From NCBI GenBank assembly GCA_964057225.1, contig CAXKVF010000073.1, forward strand, positions 558,001-622,000: a DNA stretch of 64,000 bases, written 5' to 3'. This document shows positions 13,727 to 27,429 of this stretch, in pieces. The stretch is from Auanema rhodensis. Taxonomy: Eukaryota; Nematoda; Chromadorea; Rhabditida; Rhabditidae. Under the pieces are notes generated by a model. The model saw only the letters and a program-made list of their open reading frames with translations, searched no databases and was not told the DNA's origin. How positions within the stretch are numbered: position 1 is the first letter of the stretch; each line of letters begins with the position of its first letter. The position numbers and the translations under genes were made by a program.

Positions 13727-15134
13727 TCAAAGTCATGGTTACCATGCACCAATATCGATAAAAATTTGTTTTTAGACTAATATGGACATGGGGAATCTAA
13801 TTTTGAAAACCGCATCTCTTTATCTTTCACGTGAAGCGAGTTACATACCAAGTGCACATCACGTGTACATTTAATTAGCATAAATTAAAGTTCACGTAAA
13901 TTTCAAAGTCATGGTTACCATGAACCAATATCAATAAAAATTTGTTTTTAGACTAATATGGACATGGGGAATCTAATTTTGAAAACCGCATCTCTTTATC
14001 TTTCACGTGAAGCGAGTTACATACCAAGTGCACATCACGTGTACATTTAATTAGCATAAATTAAAGTTCACGTAAATTTCAAAGTCATGGTTACCATGAA
14101 CCAATATCAATAAAAATTTGTTTTTAGACTAATATGGACATGGGGAATCTAATTTTGAAAACCGCATTTCTTTATCTTTCACGTGAAGCGAGTTACATAC
14201 CAAGTGCCCATCACGTGTACATTTAATTAGCATAAATTAAAGTTCACGTAAATTTCAAAGTCATGGTTACCATGCACCAATATCAATAAAAATTTGTTTT
14301 TAGACTAATATGGACATGGGGAATCTAATTTTGAAAATCGCATCTCGTTATCTTTCACGTGAAGCGAGTTACATACCAAGTGCACATCACGTGTACATTT
14401 AATTAGCATAAATTAAATTTCACGTAAATTTCAAAGTCATGGTTACCATGCACCAATATCAATAAAAATTTGTTTTTAGACTAATATGGACATGGGGAAT
14501 CTAATTTTGAAAACCGCATCTCTTTATCTTTCACGTGAAGCGAGTTACATACCAAGTGCACATCACGTGTACATTTAATTAGCATAAATTAAAGTTCACG
14601 TAAATTTCAAAGTCATGGTTACCATGCACCAATATCAATAAAAATTTGTTTTTAGACTAATATGGACATGGGGAATCTAATTTTGAAAACCGCATCTCTT
14701 TATCTTTCACGTGAAGCGAGTTACATACCAAGTGCACATCACGTGTACATTTAATTAGCATAAATTAAAGTTCACGTAAATTTCAAAGTCATGGTTACCA
14801 TGAACCAATATCAATAAAAATTTGTTTTTAGACTAATATGGACATGGGGAATCTAATTTTGAAAACCGCATCTCTTTATCTTTCACGTGAAGCGAGTTAC
14901 ATACCAAGTGCACATCACGTATACATTTAATTAGCATAAATTAAAGTTCACGTAAATTTCAAAGTCATGGTTACCATGAACCAATATCAATAAAAATTTG
15001 TTTTTAGACTAATATGGACATGGGGAATCTAATTTTGAAAACCGTATCTCTTTATCTTTCACGTGAAGCGAGTTACATACCAAGTGCACATCACGTGTAC
15101 ATTTAATTAGCATAAATTAAAGTTCACGTAAATT
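13727..15134. repeat. 8-monomer block (1408 bp), first copy
   Basis: Begins at a monomer with ATCGATA (C at 13756), contains the AAAATCGCATCTCG monomer (14339), and ends before the next ATCGATA monomer (15164). The marker spacings of 583 and 825 bp reappear exactly at 19388/19971/20796 and 23788/24371/25196. The second spacing also recurs at 21203/22028. The whole block is therefore a recurring higher-order unit. Confidence 0.85.
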
Positions 15135-17070
15135 TCAAAGTCATGGTTACCATGCACCAATATCGATAAAAATTTGTTTTTAGACTAATATGGACATGGG
15201 GAATCTAATTTTGAAAACCGCATCTCTTTATCTTTCACGTGAAGCGAGTTACATACCAAGTGCACATCACGTGTACATTTAATTAGCATAAATTAAAGTT
15301 CACGTAAATTTCAAAGTCATGGTTACCATGAACCAATATCAATAAAAATTTGTTTTTAGACTAATATGGACATGGGGAATCTAATTTTGAAAACCGCATC
15401 TCTTCATCTTTCACGTGAAGCGAGTTACATACCAAGTGCACATCACGTGTACATTTAATTAGCATAAATTAAAGTTCACGTAAATTTCAAAGTCATGGTT
15501 ACCATGCACCAATATCAATAAAAATTTGTTTTTAGACTAATATGGACATGGGGAATCTAATTTTGAAAACCGCATCTCTTTATCTTTCACGTGAAGCGAG
15601 TTACATACCAAGTGCCCATCACGTGTACATTTAATTAGCATAAATTAAAGTTCACGTAAATTTCAAAGTCATGGTTACCATGCACCAATATCAATAAAAA
15701 TTTGTTTTTAGACTAATATGGACATGGGGAATCTAATTTTGAAAACCGCATCTCTTTATCTTTCACGTGAAGCGAGTTACATACCAAGTGCACATCACGT
15801 GTACATTTAATTAGCATAAATTAAAGTTCACGTAAATTTCAAAGTCATGGTTACCATGCACCAATATCGATAAAAATTTGTTTTTAGACTAATATGGACA
15901 TGGGGAATCTAATTTTGAAAACCGCATCTCTTTATCTTTCACGTGAAGCGAGTTACATACCAAGTGCACATCACGTGTACATTTAATTAGCATAAATTAA
16001 AGTTCACGTAAATTTCAAAGTCATGGTTACCATGAACCAATATCAATAAAAATTTGTTTTTAGACTAATATGGACATGGGGAATCTAATTTTGAAAACCG
16101 CATCTCTTCATCTTTCACGTGAAGCGAGTTACATACCAAGTGCACATCACGTGTACATTTAATTAGCATAAATTAAAGTTCACGTAAATTTCAAAGTCAT
16201 GGTTACCATGCACCAATATCAATAAAAATTTGTTTTTAGACTAATATGGACATGGGGAATCTAATTTTGAAAACCGCATCTCTTTATCTTTCACGTGAAG
16301 CGAGTTACATACCAAGTGCCCATCACGTGTACATTTAATTAGCATAAATTAAAGTTCACGTAAATTTCAAAGTCATGGTTACCATGCACCAATATCAATA
16401 AAAATTTGTTTTTAGACTAATATGGACATGGGGAATCTAATTTTGAAAACCGCATCTCTTTATCTTTCACGTGAAGCGAGTTACATACCAAGTGCACATC
16501 ACGTGTACATTTAATTAGCATAAATTAAAGTTCACGTAAATTTCAAAGTCATGGTTACCATGCACCAATATCAATAAAAATTTGTTTTTAGACTAATATG
16601 GACATGGGGAATCTAATTTTGAAAACCGCATCTCTTTATCTTTCACGTGAAGCGAGTTACATACCAAGTGCACATCACGTGTACATTTAATTAGCATAAA
16701 TTAAAGTTCACGTAAATTTCAAAGTCATGGTTACCATGAACCAATATTAATAAAAATTTGTTTTTAGACTAATATGGACATGGGGAATCTAATTTTGAAA
16801 ACCGCATCTCTTTATCTTTCACGTGAAGCGAGTTACATACCAAGTGCACATCACGTGTACATTTAATTAGCATAAATTAAAGTTCACGTAAATTTCAAAG
16901 TCATGGTTACCATGAACCAATATCAATAAAAATTTGTTTTTAGACTAATATCGACATGGGGAATCTAATTTTGAAAACCGCATCTCTTTATCTTTCACGT
17001 GAAGCGAGTTACATACCAAGTGCACATCACGTGTACATTTAATTAGCATAAATTAAAGTTCACGTAAATT

Positions 17071-17774
17071 TCAAAGTCATGGTTACCATGAACCAATATC
17101 AATAAAAATTTGTTTTTAGACTAATATCGACATGGGGAATCTAATTTTGAAAACCGCATCTCTTTATCTTTCACGTGAAGCGAGTTACATACCAAGTGCC
17201 CATCACGTGTACATTTAATTAGCATAAATTAAAGTTCACGTAAATTTCAAAGTCATGGTTACCATGCACCAATATCAATAAAAATTTGTTTTTAGACTAA
17301 TATGGACATGGGGAATCTAATTTTGAAAACCGCATCTCCTTATCTTTCACATGAAGCGAGTTACATACCAAGTGCACATCACGTGTACTATTAATTAGCA
17401 TAAATTAAAGTTCACGTAAATTTCAAAGTCATGGTTACCATGCACCAATATCAATAAAAATTTGTTTTTAGACTAATATGGACATGGGGAATCTAATTTT
17501 GAAAACCGCATCTCTTCATCTTTCACGTGAAGCGAGTTACATACCAAGTGCACATCACGTGTACATTTAATTAGCATAAATTAAAGTTCACGTAAATTTC
17601 AAAGTCATGGTTACCATGCACCAATATCAATAAAAATTTGTTTTTAGACTAATATGGACATGGGGAATCTAATTTTGAAAACCGCATCTCTTTATCTTTC
17701 ACGTGAAGCGAGTTACATACCAAGTGCACATCACGTGTACATTTAATTAGCATAAATTAAAGTTCACGTAAATT
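17071..17774. repeat. 4-monomer block, repeated 47 monomers away
   Basis: Ordered variants: a monomer with CTAATATCGAC and TGCCCATC, one with CTCCTTATC and TTTCACATGAAG (17349), one with CTTCATC, then a plain one. The same four occur at 25343-26046. The TTTCACATGAAG marks are 8272 bp apart, which is exactly 47 x 176. Confidence 0.85.
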
Positions 17775-17950
17775 TCAAAGTCATGGTTACCATGCACCAA
17801 TATCAATAAAAATTTGTTTTTAGACTAATATGGACATGGGGAATCTAATTTTGAAAACCGCATCTCTTTATCTTTCACGTGAAGCGAGTTACATACCAAG
17901 TGCACATCACGTGTACATTTAATTAGCATAAATTAAAGTTCACGTAAATT

Positions 17951-20942
17951 TCAAAGTCATGGTTACCATGCACCAATATCAATAAAAATTTGTTTTTAGA
18001 CTAATATGGACATGGGGAATCTAATTTTGAAAACCGCATCTCTTCATCTTTCACGTGAAGCGAGTTACATACCAAGTGCACATCACGTGTACATTTAATT
18101 AGCATAAATTAAAGTTCACGTAAATTTCAAAGTCATGGTTACCATGAACCAATATCAATAAAAATTTGTTTTTAGACTAATATGGACATGGGGAATCTAA
18201 TTTTGAAAACCGCATCTCTTCATCTTTCACGTGAAGCGAGTTACATACCAAGTGCACATCACGTGTACATTTAATTAGCATAAATTAAAGTTCACGTAAA
18301 TTTCAAAGTCATGGTTACCATGCACCAATATCAATAAAAATTTGTTTTTAGACTAATATGGACATGGGGAATCTAATTTTGAAAACCGCATCTCTTCATC
18401 TTTCACGTGAAGCGAGTTACATACCAAGTGCACATCACGTGTACATTTAATTAGCATAAATTAAAGTTCACGTAAATTTCAAAGTCATGGTTACCATGCA
18501 CCAATATCAATAAAAATTTGTTTTTAGACTAATATGGACATGGGGAATCTAATTTTGAAAACCGCATCTCTCTATCTTTCACGTGAAGCGAGTTACATAC
18601 CAAGTGCACATCACGTGTACATTTAATTAGCATAAATTAAAGTTCACGTAAATTTCAAAGTCATGGTTACCATGCACCAATATCAATAAAAATTTGTTTT
18701 TAGACTAATATGGACATGGGGAATCTAATTTTGAAAACCGCATCTTTTTATCTTTCACGTGAAGCGAGTTACATACCAAGTGCACATCACGTGTACATTT
18801 AATTAGCATAAATTAAAGTTCACGTAAATTTCAAAGTCATGGTTACCATGCACCAATATCAATAAAAATTTGTTTTTAGACTAATATGGACATGGGGAAT
18901 CTAATTTTGAAAACCGCATCTCTTTATCTTTCACGTGAAGCGAGTTACATACCAAGTGCACATCACGTGTACATTTAATTAGCATAAATTAAAGTTCACG
19001 TAAATTTCAAAGTCATGGTTACCATGAACCAATATCAATAAAAATTTGTTTTTAGACTAATATGGACATGGGGAATCTAATTTTGAAAACCGCATCTCTT
19101 TATCTTTCACGTGAAGCGAGTTACATACCAAGTGCACATCACGTATACATTTAATTAGCATAAATTAAAGTTCACGTAAATTTCAAAGTCATGGTTACCA
19201 TGAACCAATATCAATAAAAATTTGTTTTTAGACTAATATGGACATGGGGAATCTAATTTTGAAAACCGCATCTCTTTATCTTTCACGTGAAGCGAGTTAC
19301 ATACCAAGTGCACATCACGTGTACATTTAATTAGCATAAATTAAAGTTCACGTAAATTTCAAAGTCATGGTTACCATGCACCAATATCGATAAAAATTTG
19401 TTTTTAGACTAATATGGACATGGGGAATCTAATTTTGAAAACCGCATCTCTTTATCTTTCACGTGAAGCGAGTTACATACCAAGTGCACATCACGTGTAC
19501 ATTTAATTAGCATAAATTAAAGTTCACGTAAATTTCAAAGTCATGGTTACCATGAACCAATATCAATAAAAATTTGTTTTTAGACTAATATGGACATGGG
19601 GAATCTAATTTTGAAAACCGCATCTCTTTATCTTTCACGTGAAGCGAGTTACATACCAAGTGCACATCACGTGTACATTTAATTAGCATAAATTAAAGTT
19701 CACGTAAATTTCAAAGTCATGGTTACCATGAACCAATATCAATAAAAATTTGTTTTTAGACTAATATGGACATGGGGAATCTAATTTTGAAAACCGCATC
19801 TCTTTATCTTTCACGTGAAGCGAGTTACATACCAAGTGCCCATCACGTGTACATTTAATTAGCATAAATTAAAGTTCACGTAAATTTCAAAGTCATGGTT
19901 ACCATGCACCAATATCAATAAAAATTTGTTTTTAGACTAATATGGACATGGGGAATCTAATTTTGAAAATCGCATCTCGTTATCTTTCACGTGAAGCGAG
20001 TTACATACCAAGTGCACATCACGTGTACATTTAATTAGCATAAATTAAATTTCACGTAAATTTCAAAGTCATGGTTACCATGCACCAATATCAATAAAAA
20101 TTTGTTTTTAGACTAGTATGGACATGGGGAATCTAATTTTGAAAACCGCATCTCTTTATCTTTCACGTGAAGCGAGTTACATACCAAGTGCACATCACGT
20201 GTACATTTAATTAGCATAAATTAAAGTTCACGTAAATTTCAAAGTCATGGTTACCATGCACCAATATCAATAAAAATTTGTTTTTAGACTAATATGGACA
20301 TGGGGAATCTAATTTTGAAAACCGCATCTCTTTATCTTTCACGTGAAGCGAGTTACATACCAAGTGCACATCACGTGTACATTTAATTAGCATAAATTAA
20401 AGTTCACGTAAATTTCAAAGTCATGGTTACCATGAACCAATATCAATAAAAATTTGTTTTTAGACTAATATGGACATGGGGAATCTAATTTTGAAAACCG
20501 TATCTCTTTATCTTTCACGTGAAGCGAGTTACATACCAAGTGCACATCACGTATACATTTAATTAGCATAAATTAAAGTTCACGTAAATTTCAAAGTCAT
20601 GGTTACCATGAACCAATATCAATAAAAATTTGTTTTTAGACTAATATGGACATGGGGAATCTAATTTTGAAAACCGCATCTCTTTATCTTTCACGTGAAG
20701 CGAGTTACATACCAAGTGCACATCACGTGTACATTTAATTAGCATAAATTAAAGTTCACGTAAATTTCAAAGTCATGGTTACCATGCACCAATATCGATA
20801 AAAATTTGTTTTTAGACTAATATGGACATGGGGAATCTAATTTTGAAAACCGCATCTCTTTATCTTTCACGTGAAGCGAGTTACATACCAAGTGCACATC
20901 ACGTGTACATTTAATTAGCATAAATTAAAGTTCACGTAAATT
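17951..20942. repeat. 17-monomer segment, copy A of a 25-monomer-offset repeat
   Basis: The variant order is: three CTTCATC monomers, CTCTCTATC (18571), CTTTTTATC, plain, two GAACC, ATCGATA (19388), two GAACC (the second TGCCCATC), the CTCGTTATC monomer (19971), GACTAGTATGG, plain, a GAACC with CACGTATAC, a GAACC, then ATCGATA (20796). Each listed mark recurs 4400 bp to the right. The few differences include the position of one CACGTATAC and an extra CTTTTTATC in copy B. Confidence 0.88.
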
Positions 20943-22350
20943 TCAAAGTCATGGTTACCATGCACCAATATCAATAAAAATTTGTTTTTAGACTAATATG
21001 GACATGGGGAATCTAATTTTGAAAACCGCATCTCCTTATCTTTCACGTGAAGCGAGTTACATACCAAGTGCACATCACGTGTACATTTAATTAGCATAAA
21101 TTAAAGTTCACGTAAATTTCAAAGTCATGGTTACCATGCACCAATATCAATAAAAATTTGTTTTTAGACTAATATGGACATGGGGAATCTAATTTTGAAA
21201 ATCGCATCTCGTTATCTTTCACGTGAAGCGAGTTACATACCAAGTGCACATCACGTGTACATTTAATTAGCATAAATTAAATTTCACGTAAATTTCAAAG
21301 TCATGGTTACCATGCACCAATATCAATAAAAATTTGTTTTTAGACTAGTATGGACATGGGGAATCTAATTTTGAAAACCGCATCTCTTTATCTTTCACGT
21401 GAAGCGAGTTACATACCAAGTGCACATCACGTGTACATTTAATTAGCATAAATTAAAGTTCACGTAAATTTCAAAGTCATGGTTACCATGCACCAATATC
21501 AATAAAAATTTGTTTTTAGACTAATATGGACATGGGGAATCTAATTTTGAAAACCGCATCTCTTTATCTTTCACGTGAAGCGAGTTACATACCAAGTGCA
21601 CATCACGTGTACATTTAATTAGCATAAATTAAAGTTCACGTAAATTTCAAAGTCATGGTTACCATGAACCAATATCAATAAAAATTTGTTTTTAGACTAA
21701 TATGGACATGGGGAATCTAATTTTGAAAACCGCATCTCTTTATCTTTCACGTGAAGCGAGTTACATACCAAGTGCACATCACGTATACATTTAATTAGCA
21801 TAAATTAAAGTTCACGTAAATTTCAAAGTCATGGTTACCATGAACCAATATCAATAAAAATTTGTTTTTAGACTAATATGGACATGGGGAATCTAATTTT
21901 GAAAACCGCATCTCTTTATCTTTCACGTGAAACGAGTTACATACCAAGTGCACATCACGTGTACATTTAATTAGCATAAATTAAAGTTCACGTAAATTTC
22001 AAAGTCATGGTTACCATGCACCAATATCGATAAAAATTTGTTTTTAGACTAATATGGACATGGGGAATCTAATTTTGAAAACCGCATCTCTTTATCTTTC
22101 ACGTGAAGCGAGTTACATACCAAGTGCACATCACGTGTACATTTAATTAGCATAAATTAAAGTTCACGTAAATTTCAAAGTCATGGTTACCATGCACCAA
22201 TATCAATAAAAATTTGTTTTTAGACTAATATGGACATGGGGAATCTAATTTTGAAAACCGCATCTCCTTATCTTTCACGTGAAGCGAGTTACATACCAAG
22301 TGCACATCACGTGTACATTTAATTAGCATAAATTAAAGTTCACGTAAATT
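19887..22350. repeat. Direct tandem duplication of a 7-monomer unit (2 x 1232 bp)
   Basis: Units 19887-21118 and 21119-22350 each contain, in order, the CTCGTTATC, GACTAGTATGG, plain, CACGTATAC, GAACC, ATCGATA and CTCCTTATC monomers. They abut without a gap. Six of the seven follow again at 24287-25342. This is the clearest recent tandem duplication in the window apart from the 23-monomer unit. Confidence 0.88.
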
Positions 22351-25342
22351 TCAAAGTCATGGTTACCATGCACCAATATCAATAAAAATTTGTTTTTAGA
22401 CTAATATGGACATGGGGAATCTAATTTTGAAAACCGCATCTCTTCATCTTTCACGTGAAGCGAGTTACATACCAAGTGCACATCACGTGTACATTTAATT
22501 AGCATAAATTAAAGTTCACGTAAATTTCAAAGTCATGGTTACCATGAACCAATATCAATAAAAATTTGTTTTTAGACTAATATGGACATGGGGAATCTAA
22601 TTTTGAAAACCGCATCTCTTCATCTTTCACGTGAAGCGAGTTACATACCAAGTGCACATCACGTGTACATTTAATTAGCATAAATTAAAGTTCACGTAAA
22701 TTTCAAAGTCATGGTTACCATGCACCAATATCAATAAAAATTTGTTTTTAGACTAATATGGACATGGGGAATCTAATTTTGAAAACCGCATCTCTTCATC
22801 TTTCACGTGAAGCGAGTTACATACCAAGTGCACATCACGTGTACATTTAATTAGCATAAATTAAAGTTCACGTAAATTTCAAAGTCATGGTTACCATGCA
22901 CCAATATCAATAAAAATTTGTTTTTAGACTAATATGGACATGGGGAATCTAATTTTGAAAACCGCATCTCTCTATCTTTCACGTGAAGCGAGTTACATAC
23001 CAAGTGCACATCACGTGTACATTTAATTAGCATAAATTAAAGTTCACGTAAATTTCAAAGTCATGGTTACCATGCACCAATATCAATAAAAATTTGTTTT
23101 TAGACTAATATGGACATGGGGAATCTAATTTTGAAAACCGCATCTTTTTATCTTTCACGTGAAGCGAGTTACATACCAAGTGCACATCACGTGTACATTT
23201 AATTAGCATAAATTAAAGTTCACGTAAATTTCAAAGTCATGGTTACCATGCACCAATATCAATAAAAATTTGTTTTTAGACTAATATGGACATGGGGAAT
23301 CTAATTTTGAAAACCGCATCTCTTTATCTTTCACGTGAAGCGAGTTACATACCAAGTGCACATCACGTGTACATTTAATTAGCATAAATTAAAGTTCACG
23401 TAAATTTCAAAGTCATGGTTACCATGCACCAATATCAATAAAAATTTGTTTTTAGACTAATATGGACATGGGGAATCTAATTTTGAAAACCGCATCTTTT
23501 TATCTTTCACGTGAAGCGAGTTACATACCAAGTGCACATCACGTGTACATTTAATTAGCATAAATTAAAGTTCACGTAAATTTCAAAGTCATGGTTACCA
23601 TGAACCAATATCAATAAAAATTTGTTTTTAGACTAATATGGACATGGGGAATCTAATTTTGAAAACCGCATCTCTTTATCTTTCACGTGAAGCGAGTTAC
23701 ATACCAAGTGCACATCACGTGTACATTTAATTAGCATAAATTAAAGTTCACGTAAATTTCAAAGTCATGGTTACCATGCACCAATATCGATAAAAATTTG
23801 TTTTTAGACTAATATGGACATGGGGAATCTAATTTTGAAAACCGCATCTCTTTATCTTTCACGTGAAGCGAGTTACATACCAAGTGCACATCACGTATAC
23901 ATTTAATTAGCATAAATTAAAGTTCACGTAAATTTCAAAGTCATGGTTACCATGAACCAATATCAATAAAAATTTGTTTTTAGACTAATATGGACATGGG
24001 GAATCTAATTTTGAAAACCGCATCTCTTTATCTTTCACGTGAAGCGAGTTACATACCAAGTGCACATCACGTGTACATTTAATTAGCATAAATTAAAGTT
24101 CACGTAAATTTCAAAGTCATGGTTACCATGAACCAATATCAATAAAAATTTGTTTTTAGACTAATATGGACATGGGGAATCTAATTTTGAAAACCGCATC
24201 TCTTTATCTTTCACGTGAAGCGAGTTACATACCAAGTGCCCATCACGTGTACATTTAATTAGCATAAATTAAAGTTCACGTAAATTTCAAAGTCATGGTT
24301 ACCATGCACCAATATCAATAAAAATTTGTTTTTAGACTAATATGGACATGGGGAATCTAATTTTGAAAATCGCATCTCGTTATCTTTCACGTGAAGCGAG
24401 TTACATACCAAGTGCACATCACGTGTACATTTAATTAGCATAAATTAAATTTCACGTAAATTTCAAAGTCATGGTTACCATGCACCAATATCAATAAAAA
24501 TTTGTTTTTAGACTAGTATGGACATGGGGAATCTAATTTTGAAAACCGCATCTCTTTATCTTTCACGTGAAGCGAGTTACATACCAAGTGCACATCACGT
24601 GTACATTTAATTAGCATAAATTAAAGTTCACGTAAATTTCAAAGTCATGGTTACCATGCACCAATATCAATAAAAATTTGTTTTTAGACTAATATGGACA
24701 TGGGGAATCTAATTTTGAAAACCGCATCTCTTTATCTTTCACGTGAAGCGAGTTACATACCAAGTGCACATCACGTGTACATTTAATTAGCATAAATTAA
24801 AGTTCACGTAAATTTCAAAGTCATGGTTACCATGAACCAATATCAATAAAAATTTGTTTTTAGACTAATATGGACATGGGGAATCTAATTTTGAAAACCG
24901 CATCTCTTTATCTTTCACGTGAAGCGAGTTACATACCAAGTGCACATCACGTATACATTTAATTAGCATAAATTAAAGTTCACGTAAATTTCAAAGTCAT
25001 GGTTACCATGAACCAATATCAATAAAAATTTGTTTTTAGACTAATATGGACATGGGGAATCTAATTTTGAAAACCGCATCTCTTTATCTTTCACGTGAAG
25101 CGAGTTACATACCAAGTGCACATCACGTGTACATTTAATTAGCATAAATTAAAGTTCACGTAAATTTCAAAGTCATGGTTACCATGCACCAATATCGATA
25201 AAAATTTGTTTTTAGACTAATATGGACATGGGGAATCTAATTTTGAAAACCGCATCTCTTTATCTTTCACGTGAAGCGAGTTACATACCAAGTGCACATC
25301 ACGTGTACATTTAATTAGCATAAATTAAAGTTCACGTAAATT
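22351..25342. repeat. 17-monomer segment, copy B of the 25-monomer-offset repeat
   Basis: Matches 17951-20942 in variant order at an offset of 4400 bp: CTCTCTATC at 22971, ATCGATA at 23788, CTCGTTATC at 24371, GACTAGTATGG near 24514, CACGTATAC at 24949 and ATCGATA at 25196. It starts exactly where the second 7-monomer unit (21119-22350) ends, so the 25-monomer offset decomposes as 11 + 7 + 7 monomers. Confidence 0.88.
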
Positions 25343-26046
25343 TCAAAGTCATGGTTACCATGAACCAATATCAATAAAAATTCGTTTTTAGACTAATATC
25401 GACATGGGGAATCTAATTTTGAAAACCGCATCTCTTTATCTTTCACGTGAAGCGAGTTACATACCAAGTGCCCATCACGTGTACATTTAATTAGCATAAA
25501 TTAAAGTTCACGTAAATTTCAAAGTCATGGTTACCATGCACCAATATCAATAAAAATTTGTTTTTAGACTAATATGGACATGGGGAATCTAATTTTGAAA
25601 ACCGCATCTCCTTATCTTTCACATGAAGCGAGTTACATACCAAGTGCACATCACGTGTACATTTAATTAGCATAAATTAAAGTTCACGTAAATTTCAAAG
25701 TCATGGTTACCATGCACCAATATCAATAAAAATTTGTTTTTAGACTAATATGGACATGGGGAATCTAATTTTGAAAACCGCATCTCTTCATCTTTCACGT
25801 GAAGCGAGTTACATACCAAGTGCACATCACGTGTACATTTAATTAGCATAAATTAAAGTTCACGTAAATTTCAAAGTCATGGTTACCATGCACCAATATC
25901 AATAAAAATTTGTTTTTAGACTAATATGGACATGGGGAATCTAATTTTGAAAACCGCATCTCTTTATCTTTCACGTGAAGCGAGTTACATACCAAGTGCA
26001 CATCACGTGTACATTTAATTAGCATAAATTAAAGTTCACGTAAATT
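25343..26046. repeat. Second copy of the 4-monomer block
   Basis: Copy of 17071-17774 at an offset of 8272 bp (47 monomers), with CTAATATCGAC, TGCCCATC, CTCCTTATC and TTTCACATGAAG in the same order. It has a private ATTCGTTTTTAG change in its first monomer. Confidence 0.85.
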
Positions 26047-26905
26047 TCAAAGTCATGGTTACCATGCACCAATGTCAATAAAAATTTGTTTTTAGACTAA
26101 TATGGACATGGGGAATCTAATTTTGAAAACCGCATCTCTTCATCTTTCACGTGAAGCGAGTTACATACCAAGTGCACATCACGTGTACATTTAATTAGCA
26201 TAAATTAAAGTTCACGTAAATTTCAAAGTCATGGTTACCATGCACCAATATCAATAAAAATTTGTTTTTAGACTAATATGGACATGGGGAATCTAATTTT
26301 GAAAACCGCATCTCTTCATCTTTCACGTGAAGCGAGTTACATACCAAGTGCACATCACGTGTACATTTAATTAGCATAAATTAAAGTTCACGTAAATTTC
26401 AAAGTCATGGTTACCATGCACCAATATCAATAAAAATTTGTTTTTAGACTAATATGGACATGGGGAATCTAATTTTGAAAACCGCATCTCTTTATCTTTC
26501 ACGTGAAGCGAGTTACATACCAAGTGCACATCACGTGTACATTTAATTAGCATAAATTAAAGTTCACGTAAATTTCAAAGTCATGGTTACCATGCACCAA
26601 TGTCAATAAAAATTTGTTTTTAGACTAATATGGACATGGGGAATCTAATTTTGAAAACCGCATCTCTTCATCTTTCACGTGAAGCGAGTTACATACCAAG
26701 TGCACATCACGTGTACATTTAATTAGCATAAATTAAAGTTCACGTAAATCTCAAAGTCATGGTTACCATGCACCAATATCAATAAAAATTTGTTTTTAGA
26801 CTAATATCGACATGGGGAATCTAATTTTGAAAACCGCATCTCTTTATCTTTCACGTGAAGCGAGTTACATACCAAGTGCACATCACGTGTACATTTAATT
26901 AGCAT

Positions 26906-26910
26906 AAATT
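26906..26910. repeat. Target site duplication, left copy (AAATT)
   Basis: The interrupted monomer stops after its position 160 (AGCATAAATT) and the satellite resumes at 31714 with AAATTAAAG. The left partial is 160 bp and the right partial 21 bp, together 181 = 176 + 5. This proves a 5-bp duplication independently of the letters. The junction with the (AAAT)n tail is slightly ambiguous because both are A/T. Confidence 0.88.
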
Positions 26911-26933
26911 ATTTATTTATTTATTTATTTATT
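26911..26933 (-). repeat. LINE 3' terminal (AAAT)5 tail
   Basis: On the plus strand ATTT is repeated five times and followed by ATT. In sense orientation the element ends in tandem AAAT instead of pure poly(A). The tail itself creates AATAAA hexamers. Short microsatellite 3' ends are typical of several CR1/L2-type and RTE-type LINEs. The last bases of the target (AATT) could anneal to the A/U-rich tail to prime first-strand synthesis, which is inference. Confidence 0.9.
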
Positions 26934-27429
26934 CGTTCTATATCACAGATTCTTGATAATCAAAAGCTTATTGTGAACGTAGGTATACTGCGAAAAAGCA
27001 TCTTACAATATGAACTGGGAAAGTAAATTAAAAATTAGAATCAGAAAAATTAGAAAAAGGATGAAAGTGGTAAATAGTTGTATAATAGAATAGACTAGAA
27101 TACAAGAAATATAACATAACGATATTGAAGCATATGAGATTCTATTACTATTTCTCAGCAGTTTGTGAAAACAAAAACAGATTATGTTCAGCAAAGTTTG
27201 ATGAACTGACTCTTTAAATATAGCTGATCAGGTGCGGTGGAACTCAGAAATGAGTCAAGCCCGTTCTAATAGCAAAGAGAAAAACTGTTACTCATTGCTA
27301 CGACTGATGTTGATACAGTATAGATGACAGTAGCAGTCTGGCAGAAAAAAAAAAAAAGTAAGAAAAGAACCTTGTATGTTAATTGAAAAGAAAACGATGA
27401 TACAGATTAAAAAAAAAAAAAAGTAATAG
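26934..27429 (-). other. LINE 3' untranslated region
   Basis: About 500 bp between the ORF2 stop (TGA at 27432-27430) and the tail. It holds no credible ORF. Read in sense, a T14 tract (27422-27409) follows almost directly after the stop and a T13 tract (27357-27345) lies about 50 bp further on. A short dyad TTGAT-T-ATCAA lies near 26953-26963. A 63-codon frame at 27003-27194 has no ATG start and no coding character. Confidence 0.8.

Larger units (their letters stand above)
1..26910. repeat. Left satellite array, 176-bp monomer, about 152.9 copies
   Basis: Head-to-tail tandem repeat in a single orientation. Counting each monomer from its TCAAAGTCATGG start, the copies begin at 1, 177, 352, 528 and so on, and the last (26751) is cut after 160 bp by the LINE. 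Over 152 complete monomers the phase slips by only 2 bp, explained by the two 175-bp monomers at 177 and 4224. Differences between monomers are mostly single substitutions, commonly at monomer positions 20-24 (GCACC, GAACC, TTCACC or ATACACC types), 31-41 and 92-97. Stop codons break all frames and there is no gene. By hand count the consensus is about 32% GC with five CpGs. Monomer length near a nucleosome repeat, strong homogenisation and higher-order structure resemble centromeric satellites; a centromeric role is inference. Confidence 0.98.

Noticed and set aside
1-26910. CRISPR array
   Set aside because: The repeats are 176 bp and directly abutting, with no unique spacers, in a eukaryotic context.
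27003-27194. 63-codon frame in the LINE 3' UTR
   Set aside because: It starts at TTG, is low in complexity and has no homology that I recognise.
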